Of a stretch of DNA of 64,000 nt, positions 1-11,818 are shown one piece after another (position 1 is the stretch's first letter; each line of letters starts with the position of its first letter). Position numbers and translations under genes: made by a program. The notes under the pieces were generated by a model. The model searched no databases and was not told the origin of the DNA. It was given only the letters and a program-made list of their open reading frames with translations. The stretch is taken from contig JBAMJR010000042.1 of the NCBI GenBank assembly GCA_038501785.1, positions 1,082,501 through 1,146,500 on the forward strand, in the 5' to 3' direction. This DNA comes from Myoxocephalus aenaeus (taxonomy: Eukaryota > Chordata > Actinopteri > Perciformes > Cottidae).

Positions 1-454
1 ACATTCCATTCTGTCCCTGCCGACTGTGTCCGTGTAGACAGCACACATTAAGCCTCGCGGCCCAGCCTACAGGAACACTTCGGTACCCGCAGACGGACAC
101 AGGGAACGGGCCTCATGGAAAACAAGCCAAACCTTTTTATTTTTTAGTTTAGTTTGATCTACCGGAAGGATTGACACAAACTTTTGTACAGACAGCCGTT
201 CTCCCAGTTTAGGTTATCCTGGGACTTTTTTCTACAGCGCCACCATGAAATTGACATTTTTGTTTTGGGTTGAAGTGTTTCAACAACTATTGCATGGATC
301 GTCAATTGAATTTTGGTACAAACACCAATGCCCCGCTCCGGATGAAATAACTAAGCAAATGTGTCATGAGTCCAATATGATATATCCATCGGATGGATTC
401 CTGCATACAGGCAGAAATTAAAGCTCCGTCAGCCTCTTCGGGCGTGTTTAGACT
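1..454. other. Gene-free flank at the window start
   Basis: No coding exon, RNA gene or clear repeat boundary is visible here. It lies far downstream of the nol10 stop codon and directly before a LINE remnant, whose 5' part may extend into it. Confidence 0.4.
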
Positions 455-1216
455 AGACTGGGATGTTTTCAGGACTGCTACCAACAGTCTGGATGAGTAC
501 AAGGAGGCTGTGACTCCAGCTTCTGTGAACACAGCTGTGTCCCGAGGACGACAGGCCCTGGTTCACAGATAAACCCAGACTGCTATGGCTGCAAAGGGAA
601 CAGGCATTTATGTTTAAAGAGTCAAAATACAGGTTCAGCGATGTGGTGAGAGACTGTACTCTGAGAAACTGGAACACCAGCTCTCCTCAAATGACTCTGC
701 TTCTGTCTGGCGAGGCCTCAGGCAGATCACCAACTACAAGCCTAAAGCCCCCACCCCATGAAGAACCTGCGCCTCGCAAATCGGCTGAACCAGTTTTACT
801 GTTGCTTTGAAAGACAATCCAGAATCCAACCCCCATGACCCCATCCACCAGCGCCCCCCTCCCCCCAGCTCAGCAGGGGCCTTCCAACGACGCAGTCAAC
901 ACTTCACTTCATCCTCCAGCATCTGGACCCCTCAGGAACCTACGCCAGGATCCTGTTTGTGGACTTCAGCTGCAAGTGGATCCCAGACTTCCTATCTGAC
1001 AGGAAGCAGCACGTGAAGCTTGGGGAATGCGTCTCAGTCTCTCAGACCATCGGCACCGGTTTCCCCCCAAGGCTGCGTTCTCTCCCCTCTGCTCTTCTCC
1101 CTGTACAGCAACACCTCCAGTCACCAGTCCGTCAAGCTCCTGAAGTTTACAGATGACCCCGCCCTCATTGGACTCATCTCTGGTGGGGGCGAGTCCGCCT
1201 ACAGGTCAACGCTCTG
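455..1216 (+). pseudogene. Decayed non-LTR retrotransposon ORF2 (Rex1-like)
   Basis: Broken frames across this stretch resemble a fish non-LTR retrotransposon polyprotein. The first part (about 460-600) reads like the linker before the reverse transcriptase, with NSLDEYKEAV visible. Around 1070-1200 a frame carries GCVLSPLLFSLYSN followed by LLKFTDDPALIGLI, which is the RT palm region where F/YADD is expected; the catalytic box reads FTDD. Several frameshifts and stops separate the pieces, so this is a dead copy. The FADDTTLIGLI-type wording around the motif is what I associate with Rex1/Babar elements; clade assignment is an inference. There is no host gene here. Confidence 0.6.
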
Positions 1217-1579
1217 AAGAAAAAGGGTGATTAGCTGCAATCTGCCTGCCCTCCACGACGTGTTTCTGACTCTAAAATACTAATAGAATTCATATATTTT
1301 GAGCTCACAATACCACCTTGTTTCCCAGTTTTTTTTGGTCTCATAAATTTGCGACTTGAATGTCAGAGTATATTAGAGTTATATTTTATCTTGAGTTGGT
1401 TTTGGATGCATCCAACTGGAGGGATCACGTTTTCCACTTCCCCTCTCCTGCGGAGCACATGAATCTGAATTGAATTTGTGACTCCTTGTCGCACAACGTG
1501 TGAGAAATGATTGCATAATGGTGTCATATCAGCGTCCACAGACACACATATGACACAAGCATATGAGCTTCTTATCACC

Positions 1580-1830
1580 TCCACCAACGAGGTCATGTTT
1601 TCAGTTAAATTTGTTGGTTTGTTAGTCCGTTAGGATTACAGAGAAACTACTGGCCCGATGTTCATGAAACCTGGTGGAACGGTGAAGCATGGGCCGAGGA
1701 AGAAGCCATCACATTTTGGAGTGTATCCGAATCCCAGGGAACGGACACATGCATGGTTATTATCTGCTTACGGAGACGACCTTGGCGGAGGTCTGCACAC
1801 TCAGAGTTTTTTTAAATGTCATGGTGGTAC
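1580..1830. repeat. Teleost interspersed repeat
   Basis: The stretch contains phrases I recognise from many teleost genomes (a gttggtttgttagtccgttagg core, then gaaactactggcccga and cttggcggaggtctgc). The flanking duplications are not clear, so the element class is left open. Confidence 0.45.
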
Positions 1831-2272
1831 CGTTGAGATACGGCGCAGCTCCAATGTGTGTTGTGTCGTTGCGCGTCTCACTCTTCTAAACCTGGCATCC
1901 CTCTGCTTTTTGTTTTCAGGTGCTGCTCGCACATCTGGGTCCTGAATGGATTCTGTGTCTTTGTATATACGCCGGTCTGTCAGACAGACAAAAGGAGAAG
2001 ATGAAGAATGGACGAGAACTACAGTTTCCTGGGTTTAGGTCAGGAGTTATTTGCAATCGGAAACAAAATTATTACAAAGAACGTCCTTTTACGTACGGTG
2101 ATTTTAAAAACAGAAGCTTTCATCAACAGGAATAGCTCAATGATAAAAGCTCTTACATTTTACTCCTGGTTGCAACAAAACACTTCCGATATAATCCCAT
2201 TTGCATATCTAATGATCTAAATACCACGTTAAAGCCTATTTACAGTCTATATCATATCAAAAGGTTGACATA

Positions 2273-2554
2273 AGGGCTGGATATGGAGAATAATCAGGAG
2301 AATAATCAAATATCACGCTATTTTTGACCAAATACCTCAATATTGATACTGTGTAATATTGTAGGGTTGACAATTGTGTCTTTCACAAAATATTTGCACA
2401 ATTCGATTTAAAATAAATAGTGTGGATTTAATAACTCATTGTAAAAAAAATAGGTATATTCAGAAAAGTCCATCACATCATCATTACGATATCTCACATC
2501 GAGGAGAGTCTAGATATCACAACATTGACATAATATTGTTATATTGCTCAGCCC
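2273..2554. repeat. hAT-like MITE with gggctg termini
   Basis: The left end reads gggctggatatgg and the right end reads ttgctcagccc, an imperfect terminal inverted repeat. The AT-rich interior resembles the widespread fish MITE that begins gggctgggcgatat. The ends have diverged, so this is an old copy. Class is inferred from resemblance only. Confidence 0.45.
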
Positions 2555-4283
2555 GAGTTGTTCTAATGACATTTTTGACGCCACTTGCCCGCTCTGTTCC
2601 TGGAGTGATGAGAGGAGAGTTGTTTAATCTGGCTCTCTGCTGACTCATCATTTGTTCTTCTTTCAAGGTTGAGTTTCCCAGAGTTGGTTCGCTCCAGATC
2701 ATCTCTTCACCGGGACATCTTTTGTGCTTCCCTGGGTTGGCCTGACGCTCGGTGAGCCGGCTGCGTCAGCACATTTCACTCCTACTTTGATCCTTTGGCA
2801 CGGACCAAGGAGAAGGCGTCCTGGCTGGACCGGTAACTCATATTACTGTTGATTGACTAAAAAGATGCTTTTACACCAAGTAAGCAAGCTTTGACATTCA
2901 CGACATAAGAGGAAAAAGAACATGATAGGCTGTTATAGACTCAATACATGAAAGTAATCAAAGTTGCACACTGTTCACAGCAGTCTCTCAATTTAGCAAC
3001 AATGGATGGACTCAAACCATATTAAAGTTGAGCAGGTTTACCATGTTCACCACAAGCGGCAAACAAAACTGCAGTTCCTCAAATGGCCCCCTTGAGTCGG
3101 GCTCCAAAAGCGAGTCAATCCCCGTAGACTATGTTGTCGACATTTTTTTAAACAATAAAACAGCCTTGTAAGATAAAAAAAAAAAAGAAAAAAAAAAGAG
3201 TAACCTATAAAGGGGATGGATTTTTATAGTTTGACTCTATATTACAGATTAAAGTGTTGCATATCTGAGGGCGTGGCCTCTTTGAGTGACATGTGGGTGT
3301 GGTCTCAGGTTGCTAGCTGCGTCACCGGGGCCCTCCTCAACTCCACCAATGATCCACATCTTTGCCCATTTAATTTAATTTTTTAGAGTTAGTCTGTCGT
3401 CACTGAAACCAAAAAAAAAACAATGTGCTGGTTACTCTGAAGAGACCTTACAACGGCACTCCCTTAAATAAACCAATAAAACTTGTTGACAGTGTCTTCT
3501 GTGGATTATCCAGCGCAACGGACACACTGCCTCACAAACCCTCCCTTCTGAGAAAAACAGGGAACACTAGCATGACGGAACCACAAGATATGGTTTGATT
3601 CATTCAAAACCATATCCCCTCGGGGATTAACAAAGTATATATTCATTCACATTAAAGGCTCCCAGAGTTTTGCTTCTTGGGAATAAAAATCTAAAACACA
3701 CTGAGTTGTCCCCATTGCGATCAAACTGGGATTTGCAGGCTAGAGAATACACGTGGCTTGATGAATTCCTCGAGACAGAAGTCTCAAACCACTGGGGCAT
3801 ACGCAATGGTTACGCAATGGTTTGGCACACAGGGTAAAGTATATCCAGTAACACTTTCTAGCCTTCACGGAAAGGGCTCTTATTCTTTGTGTCAGCTTCG
3901 GTTGACCCACTTCCTGTGACCTGGTTGCCAGTTGTCATGGTGAAGCCACAGCATTGTGAAAGAGAAGGAAAGGAACCCAGATTAAAAGGAGCTATACACT
4001 TTGCTAAATGGTTTTTATTTGTTCTACAGCGGGACCGTGTCACTGGTGTCAAAACACCAAGCAGGGCACTAGGCTGGGGCTTTGTCGCCCGGCCTCAGTA
4101 ACCGACTATCAAACTGAAGGTAATCTCTCAACAAATACCTGGATAATAATCTTACTGTTCATCCTTTAAAGGCGTTGTAGCAATTAAATGATGTTTTCTC
4201 GTATGACAACAGCCTGAACCTGATCTAGTTAGCTGTATATGAAGTGACACGAATAAAAAGGTCATGTACAAAATGAAAAGAAT
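2555..4283. other. Intergenic stretch without recognisable genes
   Basis: Translations here are short and unconvincing, with no splice-site-bounded exon that I can place. It contains A-rich runs near 3170-3200 and a gggcgtggcctctttgagtgacatg-type phrase near 3270 common in fish repeats. Confidence 0.4.
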
Positions 4284-4940
4284 AGTTTTGACATTTTGGG
4301 GAAACCGCTTGCCGGTTTACGAGTTATGGCAGAGAGTTAGTGTTGGGTGATTCCACCCTGACGTCTGTAGGTAATAAGGAGCTGGGGACTGCAGTCTTTT
4401 AGCTTAACTTAGCACAAAGACTGGAAAACGGTTGAAGAGCTGCTTGCCGTTCATAGCTTGTTGACTGCGAGGGAAGTGAAGACGAGTTTGGCTCTAGCAT
4501 TAGCACATCCACTAGCTAAAGTGAAGCGGACGACATGCTCGACCCATTCTGCGGCGATCTGAAGCTCCGCCCCCGCTGCTATCGCTCGTTTATTCCAAGT
4601 TCATTCATATTTAGGCGCGTCATGTGTCCGATTTGCACTCCCTCAGGACCCCGACAACACACGAGCCGAGTGTACAACGGAAGAACGGTTCTTGACATGT
4701 GTGAAGGACACACAGACGGGGATAGCTTGCTTTTTTTAAAGTTTAGTTCAGTTTAGATTGAACAAACGACACACAATGTGATAGTCAGTGAGCTTTAGAG
4801 ATGCAAGTTCTCCTTGAACAGAGTCAGGCTAGCTGTTTCCCTAATTCCAGTCTTTAAGCTAAGCTTGTCGGCTGCCAGCGTCAGCTTCCTATTTAACCTA
4901 CAGACACGAGTGGTATCAATGTTCTTGCGTAACTAAGCAA
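4284..4940. repeat. Composite teleost repeat, interrupted
   Basis: The two ends (4284-4437 and 4790-4925) resemble halves of one common fish repeat, with phrases such as gcttaacttagcacaaagactgg on the left and gtcaggctagctgtttccc on the right. Roughly 350 bases between them do not fit that repeat and may be an insertion. No coding content. Confidence 0.35.
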
Positions 4941-5837
4941 GAAATAAGTGCGCTTCCTGCAGCATTTGTTGTCCAACATGCTAATTTAATGGATTTCTCC
5001 TCAATGAGGCGTTGTTCACGCTGTTGCAAAATACAGACGGATGGGTTATGGTGCAAAAGCGTGGCGACATCAAATGAGCTCAAATGAGCCTGGGGCCCAG
5101 TGTCGGCCCCTCCCTCACATTTTGGGCCAATGGTGAGTCAGACGGGGTTCACACCATCAGCACACTGGGGGATGGGAAGGACACTCAGGCAGTCCCTCGT
5201 TTTCCAAGAACTGCAGTTCCTCATTCACATTTTTCTCTTTCCCGTCTCTGACTTCCTCGAACACATGCAAGTAGTGAGCTGCTGCTCTAGTTCTGGCAAT
5301 AAAAGCAAAGGAGACGAGCAAGGTTTTGTACCAAATATAATATACTGTACTGAGTGTTGTTAATCCGGTGTTGGTTTAACAATCTACAGTAATATCAGAG
5401 AGCATTAAAAATACAATTTTCACACATTTCTCTCCTCTCCCATTAACTGAAAGAGTAGACTCAAACTACAGACGGCCGAGACAAGGCAGGTCATGTCAAG
5501 TCCTTTCAGCTCTTCATTCCTCCAACTCCGTCTGGGGCCGTCCCCGCTTTAAAAAACAAACTTGTCACGGTACTTTTGGATAATGGCATAAGCATTATAG
5601 GCACACAGGCAGCGACGTATGTAATCTTATTTTTTAGGTGCTCTGAAGTTGCAGACAGACCACCCAGGAGCAGCTTGTGTGTTCATCAATGTCAGTCTCT
5701 GCCACTTTGTGCAGAATCTCCACTCGGTCTCTGGAGCGTAAAGACCAGAACGCTTGGAAGTTGAGGTCATGAAAGCCGCTACAAAGCCTTGACGCGAGTC
5801 AGCAAAGCCTCTGTAGTCCTCTACTAGGCCGCCCATC
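4941..5837. other. Downstream flank of nol10, presumptive 3' UTR side
   Basis: This lies just beyond the nol10 stop codon on the minus strand, so the near part should be its 3' UTR. I could not find a convincing minus-strand AATAAA here, so the transcript end is not assigned. Confidence 0.4.
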
Positions 5838-6083
5838 TTAGTAGCGGCCTCTCCCTCCTCTTCCTCCTCTCCCTCCTCCTCCTCCTCTGCCACCACCACC
5901 ACCGCGTCCTCTCCCGCCACTGCCGCCACGTCCTCTCCCGAAACCGCCGCCTCGCCCTCTCCCGAAACCGCCGCCACGCCCTCTCCCGCGTTCGCTGCTC
6001 AGGTGTCCGGCCGAGCGCCTCAGCTTCCTCCTTTCCTCGTGGTGTTCCCATTCCGCCTGCTGCTGCTTCCTCTGCTGCTCCGA
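5838..6083 (-). CDS. nol10: nol10 last coding exon with RGG/GAR tail
   Basis: This exon encodes the final 81 residues. The first 30 match the conserved basic Nol10 C-terminus (RRKLRRSAGHL). The remaining 50 or so are almost only glycine and arginine, with a repeated GRGRGGGF-type unit, ending in RGRY and TAA at 5840-5838. RGG/GAR tails occur on fibrillarin, nucleolin and Gar1, where they bind RNA and are methylated on arginine. That this tail does the same in fish Nol10 is an inference. The acceptor (tttgtag) and frame agree with the upstream exon, so the tail is part of the gene rather than a shadow frame. Confidence 0.9.
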   Translation of the reverse strand, partial: SEQQRKQQQAEWEHHEERRKLRRSAGHLSSERGRGRGGGFGRGRGGGFGRGRGGSGGRGRGGGGGRGGGGGRGGRGGRGRY

Positions 6084-9000
6084 CTACAAATGAGGACGGA
6101 ATAACGCAGGTTTCACAAATATTGTGATTACTTTTTGTAAAACCAAAGTGTGCATTAAGAAATCATTTATTTGTATGAAGTTGTTGTTCTGTGTTGCGGT
6201 TGTTGACATCACTGTTAGTTGATCACGTTTAATACTTTGGAGTAAGTTATTGGTGGTATATTGGCGTGTTGTCATTCCTTCAGTTTGATCAGATTGTAGC
6301 TATTCAATCATTCTGTACATGTGCAAAAGCTGCTTTTGGTTACTTTGACCCTTTTCACACCTACATTTGGGCAGATATGTGGGTTTCTGTGACAATTAGG
6401 TCAGAGACTCCTTTCCCATGGTCAGTAGTATAGCACTAAGGTTTTTTTATCTGGTGCGCCATGTTCGAGGTCACGGCTAGGCGGCACCAGGGATAGTAAA
6501 CACTGATACTATTACTAATGCAGTCTCTCTTTAAACACTCAAAAGCAGAGTTGGGGATTGTCCTGCTGGCTTTGAGGAGATCTTCTTAATTGTGTTTTTT
6601 TGTCTGTTAATAAAATATAATAACTGTCCAAATCCCTGTTGACAAAAAAACTGATATTGGTGTGTGTTCGTGAGGCTTTAGGTAACCTTTAAAAGACTTT
6701 TTTAAAGACTATGTGAAGTTAAACCTCCTCCTCACCAGTCCGTCTGCAAAGCAGCTTGGAAAAGTGGCTGCACTAGTCGTGTGTGAGCGGATACGCCTGT
6801 TGGGGGTGTATGTTTGTACTTCACTGCTTTAAACAACGGAGTGAGTCAGAGGACCGGCTCACCTTTCCCAGGGTGAAGGTCAGCTGCTTGCTGCCGACTG
6901 CGGTGTCGGCCACGTTGCTGGTTCCTGAGTGCTCCTCCAGCTTCAGACGGTCCTCCAAAGAAGCCCTGCATGCAAAAACACACAATCCTCAGACACAATA
7001 CACCACACATTGTCCAGTTATCTGTCTATTATTATACAGGGTTCTTACAGATTTGGACCAGTGGATTTCCATGACTTTTAACATGTTGTGAAATCTGGGT
7101 GTAAACAGTAAAAAGTGAGTAAATGTAGTATTTAAACTAACAATGAGAATACAAAGCATACAGTAAACCTTAAATGACTCAAATGAATGAGACAATAGTT
7201 TGATTAAAAGAATAAACATTTATATAGATGCCTGTATGTATGCCTGCTTATATTTTGAGCGTCTTTCTTTTAAAAGCATATTCATTATTTCAAACTCAGC
7301 GTAAATAAACGACATGAACACATGAATATAACACCTTTACATGACTTTTACAAAACCTTTGGGAATTGATTTTTTTCAAGGACTTTTCCAGGTCTGGAAA
7401 TAATCATTTTAAAATTCCATGACTTTTCCAGGTTTTCCATGACCGTAATTATAACGGGGTTCCTGTTATAATTATAATTCATATTCTTATTTGTTGAGTT
7501 ATGTTTGTAAATCTATTCATTTAGAAGCAGTTCCATTTGATACATATCCAAACCACATACTTTTGTAGTTTCTGCTTGCGGGCCATGTCGTTAAAGCTTC
7601 TGAACTCCTCCCCGGCTTTGATCTGATAATACTGAGGTCGGCTTGTCTTCGGGCCCTCGGCCATGTTTGAGGCTTCCTCTCCTCTGCTCTCCTCAGTCTC
7701 CAGCAGGACGGTGTTGCGGTCTCCTTCCTTCCTCTGCTGCCTCCGGCGGTCCCGGCCCTCCTCCCAGATCTGCCTCCGCTGCTCCCTCACCTCCTCCACC
7801 CAGCTCTTGTCGTCGTCCGAGCTCTCCTCCTCGGAGCTCGCTCGCCCCTCGAGCTCCTCTTCGTCGTCCGCCTGGATGGGGACGCCACAAAGCCAAAGTT
7901 AAGTTGTGTACACGGCCTGAAGCGCTATCCTATGCCGAGTCTAGAGAAGACAGCGTGAGAAACAAGCCCTGCAAGCTGATGCCACACCTAGTACGGGATC
8001 TAGTATTTATTAAGTGACATTACTCCCTGTTAGAAGAAAAACTTATTTACTCTTAATCAACGACTGTTTCACAGTTATATTATTAATCATAGACTGTGTA
8101 AAGGCTTGTGGCTTCACATTTAAACATACGTATGACCTTCTGATGGAGTCATGAGAGCTTCTGTGATTGTGTCATTAATGTATTTAAGAGGTAACTCTCT
8201 GCTCATTCATGGAGCAGTCCAGGATACGCAATTCACATATCATGTTGTGATTCTGACTCTGTTCCTTCTTCGAAGAATAAATGTTCCTGATCAATGATTT
8301 TACCTCAAGGCGTCGTGGGAATTTTTCTATCACTCCCGTTTTAAGATACATTTTCTTTTAAATGGTGCATTTTGACCATGATTTTTTTTATCTTGAGCAA
8401 AAGGCACCAAACAAAACAAAAAAATACAACATTTAACCTCCAGAAAGTTTGTCTCTCCTTACTGAAGACCAAACGTTTACTTATTTTAACTATCCCAATA
8501 CATTTAAAAAAATGCAAAATATTTTAACCACAAATATCTGTAAAGTGAAAACTCTTGTCACTCTCACAATAACAATCTTTAGGCAGCAAATCTTAGGTGT
8601 GATACAAATGTAGCAATTTTAACGTCCTCTGTTGCTCTCGTTTAAGCTCCGACGTGCTGAGGTCAGCGCAACAAGCCAACGGTGCGCCATCTTTTTTGTT
8701 TGCTGGTGTGCCTTACCTTTTGGGAAGCGGCGACCTGCTGGGCCAGGAGACGCAGCTTCTTCTGCCTCTTCTCTCCCACCTTGGAGACGATGGGGTTGAG
8801 GAGGCGGAACTCCTCGCTCTGCTGGTCCACCTGGTAGTCGGGGTTTTCGAACATCACCTTGAAGCGGTCGTCTCCCAGGACGCTGGGGAGAGCCTGCGCG
8901 TGTGAAAGGTTGGGGGAGACGATTAGGGACGGTGTTCTTTTCTTCCTCCAGCAGAGGAGGTGCAGAAAGAAACTATGGAACTTGATTTAAATTTCAAACG

Positions 9001-11783
9001 CCTTTTGAGAGCGAGTGCAATTAAGTCCCGCCACACCGTAGCGTAGAGAACAACAAAAATCGCTCTCTATTGACTTTGTATTGTGTGAAGGTGCCTGCTT
9101 GTCACATTGACTCCAAATCATGCTGTGCAGCAAGCATTCTGTCCGGATTTGAACCCTATTCCTGTGAGTTGACAGCACGTCTTATAGCTCTTATAGCATG
9201 TGCTGTAGAGGATTGTGGATACATCGGAAAGCTATGCAATGGTATGCTTTCACACACACTCTGTCTTTGTGAAGAGATTTGTCAATCTGTGTGTTTTCCT
9301 ACCTTGCCCTTCTTTTTCCGAGAAGCCAGCGCCGCCTCGTCGTCGCCCTGCTCCATCAGCTTGAGGGCCAGCTCCTTGTTCACCTTGGGCAGCTTCTGTC
9401 TCAGCACAAGACACAGAGCGGTTGATCAAATGGGATTGTCTGACGCAACGTGTACATTTTTCACAGACAGCATCAGGAAATTACTTCGCTCAAGAAATGC
9501 ATGCTAATGTGTGGGGAAAAATGCTAAGGACGCGAGTGGAACTAAACGCTTTACACCACGAGAGGATTGACGAGACGCTCACCTTGGCCGGCACCCTCTG
9601 GGTCCTGGACTCCTCGATCTTCTGGCGGATCTTATCCTTGCGATACTCTTCATATGCGAAAGGATTGGCCATGCTTTTGACCTGCGGCCGAACCAAACAT
9701 AAAAAAAAAACGTCAAATCTAAACAACAGCTGTTGTCCGTTATATCACAATCAGGACAACGCAGCTAATTATTTGAAGGTGTGCTTAGAGAAAGGTAATA
9801 TATATATTATTATTTTTTACCTTGTGATAAAGCCGGATGTCCATGAAATAGCCGTGCATGTAGGCTCTCAGGAGAGATGATCCCACCAGGTGAGACAAAC
9901 CTGACACAAATGAGCAAAAAAAAGCATCACAGACAACATCAAATGGTCATCATGCTTCCCCATACTGAACTAAAAACACTGAACTACGTCATTGGCACCC
10001 ATCTGCTGAGCATCTGTGATGTTGGTGACGAGAGGTGCCTCCGAAGAGCTCAAACGGTATTACATAGACTAATGCAGTGGTTCTCAAACTTCTTCTGTCA
10101 CGCCCCACTTTGGAGGAAGAACAATGTTCGGGCCCCACCGCCCCAACTAAGTTGTAACAAAATGGTCCAACTTTTTGTGACTCCTCCATCCGTACTTTTT
10201 CAAATAATAGAATAAAGAAAATTGCAATCCCTTTCAAGTAAACCAGATTGCTCCATCAGACAAAAACTAATAACATGTGCAATCACTTTGTTAGAACATT
10301 GCAACTAAAGTTCTATCTGTGCAAAAAATAACTAATATTTGGCAAAAAAAATACTTATTGTGGCTGCAAATAACCTGTTTTACACTGAATATATTTTCAA
10401 GATAATAACAATAACGTTCAACCTGTGCAAAACAAAATGAGTGCAGATGTGTGAGCATCAGATTGTATCAGTATTAGTGGCTGCAGTGAGCTGCTTTCCT
10501 CTACAAATATTTTTAAAACAGGGTTGTAGATTTGATACGGCTCTCAATGTTGAGCTTAGATCTATATTCTGTTTTGAGAGACGCAACCGCAGAAGAGACC
10601 TCACGGAGATCTCACCGAGGCTTTTAGCAAAACGCCAAGAATCAGTGAGCCGTGCATGCGCAGCGTAACCTGTTAACGGCGTAACGTAAACATGTACATA
10701 AAGTACAGGCATTTCTCCATGTATTTATTAATGAGGTTTTATGTCTGTGTACTTTGTACTTTTGTACTATGTAAAGTTCTCATGTTCATGGAGAGTGGTC
10801 GTCCTGAAGCCACAAGGTAGCGGTTCATCCTGTTCTCCATAGTTTCATGATGAAGTGTCCTTGAGCATCATTTCCCATTTCGCAAGCAGTTTTGTGCATT
10901 TCATTGCACAACCCTGTTGCGAAATGACAATATAAAAAAAAAACATGTGACCTTGAGAACCTCCACCCTGAGATTACTCACAGCCAGGTGTGAACGGGAG
11001 CAGCGGGATGCACCGATGATTGTTCAAGGAGGAGGTATTTATGGCGTCAAAGCCTGAAGCCAGCGGGATGGCTGGAGAGGAGAGCGGACGCAGGGAACGT
11101 TGAGCAGGCGCTCTTCCCAGGACCCCGCGTCAGCGTGCCGGGCCCACGCCGCCTCGCATAACGGGGCCACGTTACACGGCTTCTGTAAGTCAACACCGCC
11201 GCTCCCCTCCTCGCCTTTTATTCCGCCGCAGCCAACCACCTCTCTGCTTCTCGTCATTTGATCTCTTTACTGCTGAGCCTGCATTCCAATGTTCATTCAA
11301 CCTCTCCAGTCTACGCTCCCCCGACCCCTCCCCACACACACACACATACACACACAACGTTTCTTAGCTAAAACCTCTCAATCATTCTCTAGGCCTCTAG
11401 TTAAGTAGTCTAGCCACCAGTGAAAACCTCTTAGTGGCTCAGACAGATTCATAGTTTGGGGTTAAACTCCCTCTTTATACGTTGATCTCTTTTATCCTCT
11501 GTGCTTTCGAACTTAAAAGAGTAAACCAGCCAAGTGGGGGTTGCTTGGTTCGGGGGAGATGTTCGACATGTAACTGCGGTTGCACAGCTTTTGAGATTCG
11601 TTTCCACATGGGGGAGGTTTGCAAGGAGAGAATTAAGGCAGCGGGGTCTCACCCAGATTTTCCAGGTCCTTCCGGGTCACAAACTTGTAGTCATCGTACA
11701 CGGTGCTCTCGGGGCTCTCCTCCAGCTCCTCCGTCAAGTTGTCAAGGAAGGAGCACCACCGAGGTGCAGGACCCAGGGCCTAC

Positions 11784-11818
<35 letters not shown>

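Noticed and set aside
5627..6051. Other minus-strand frames of 116 and 75 codons overlapping the last nol10 exon
   Set aside because: They read the Gly/Arg-coding repeat in the wrong frames; splice phase selects the frame ending at 5838.
7643..8017. 124-codon plus-strand frame rich in Pro and Ser
   Set aside because: Antisense shadow of the nol10 exon at 7561-7871.
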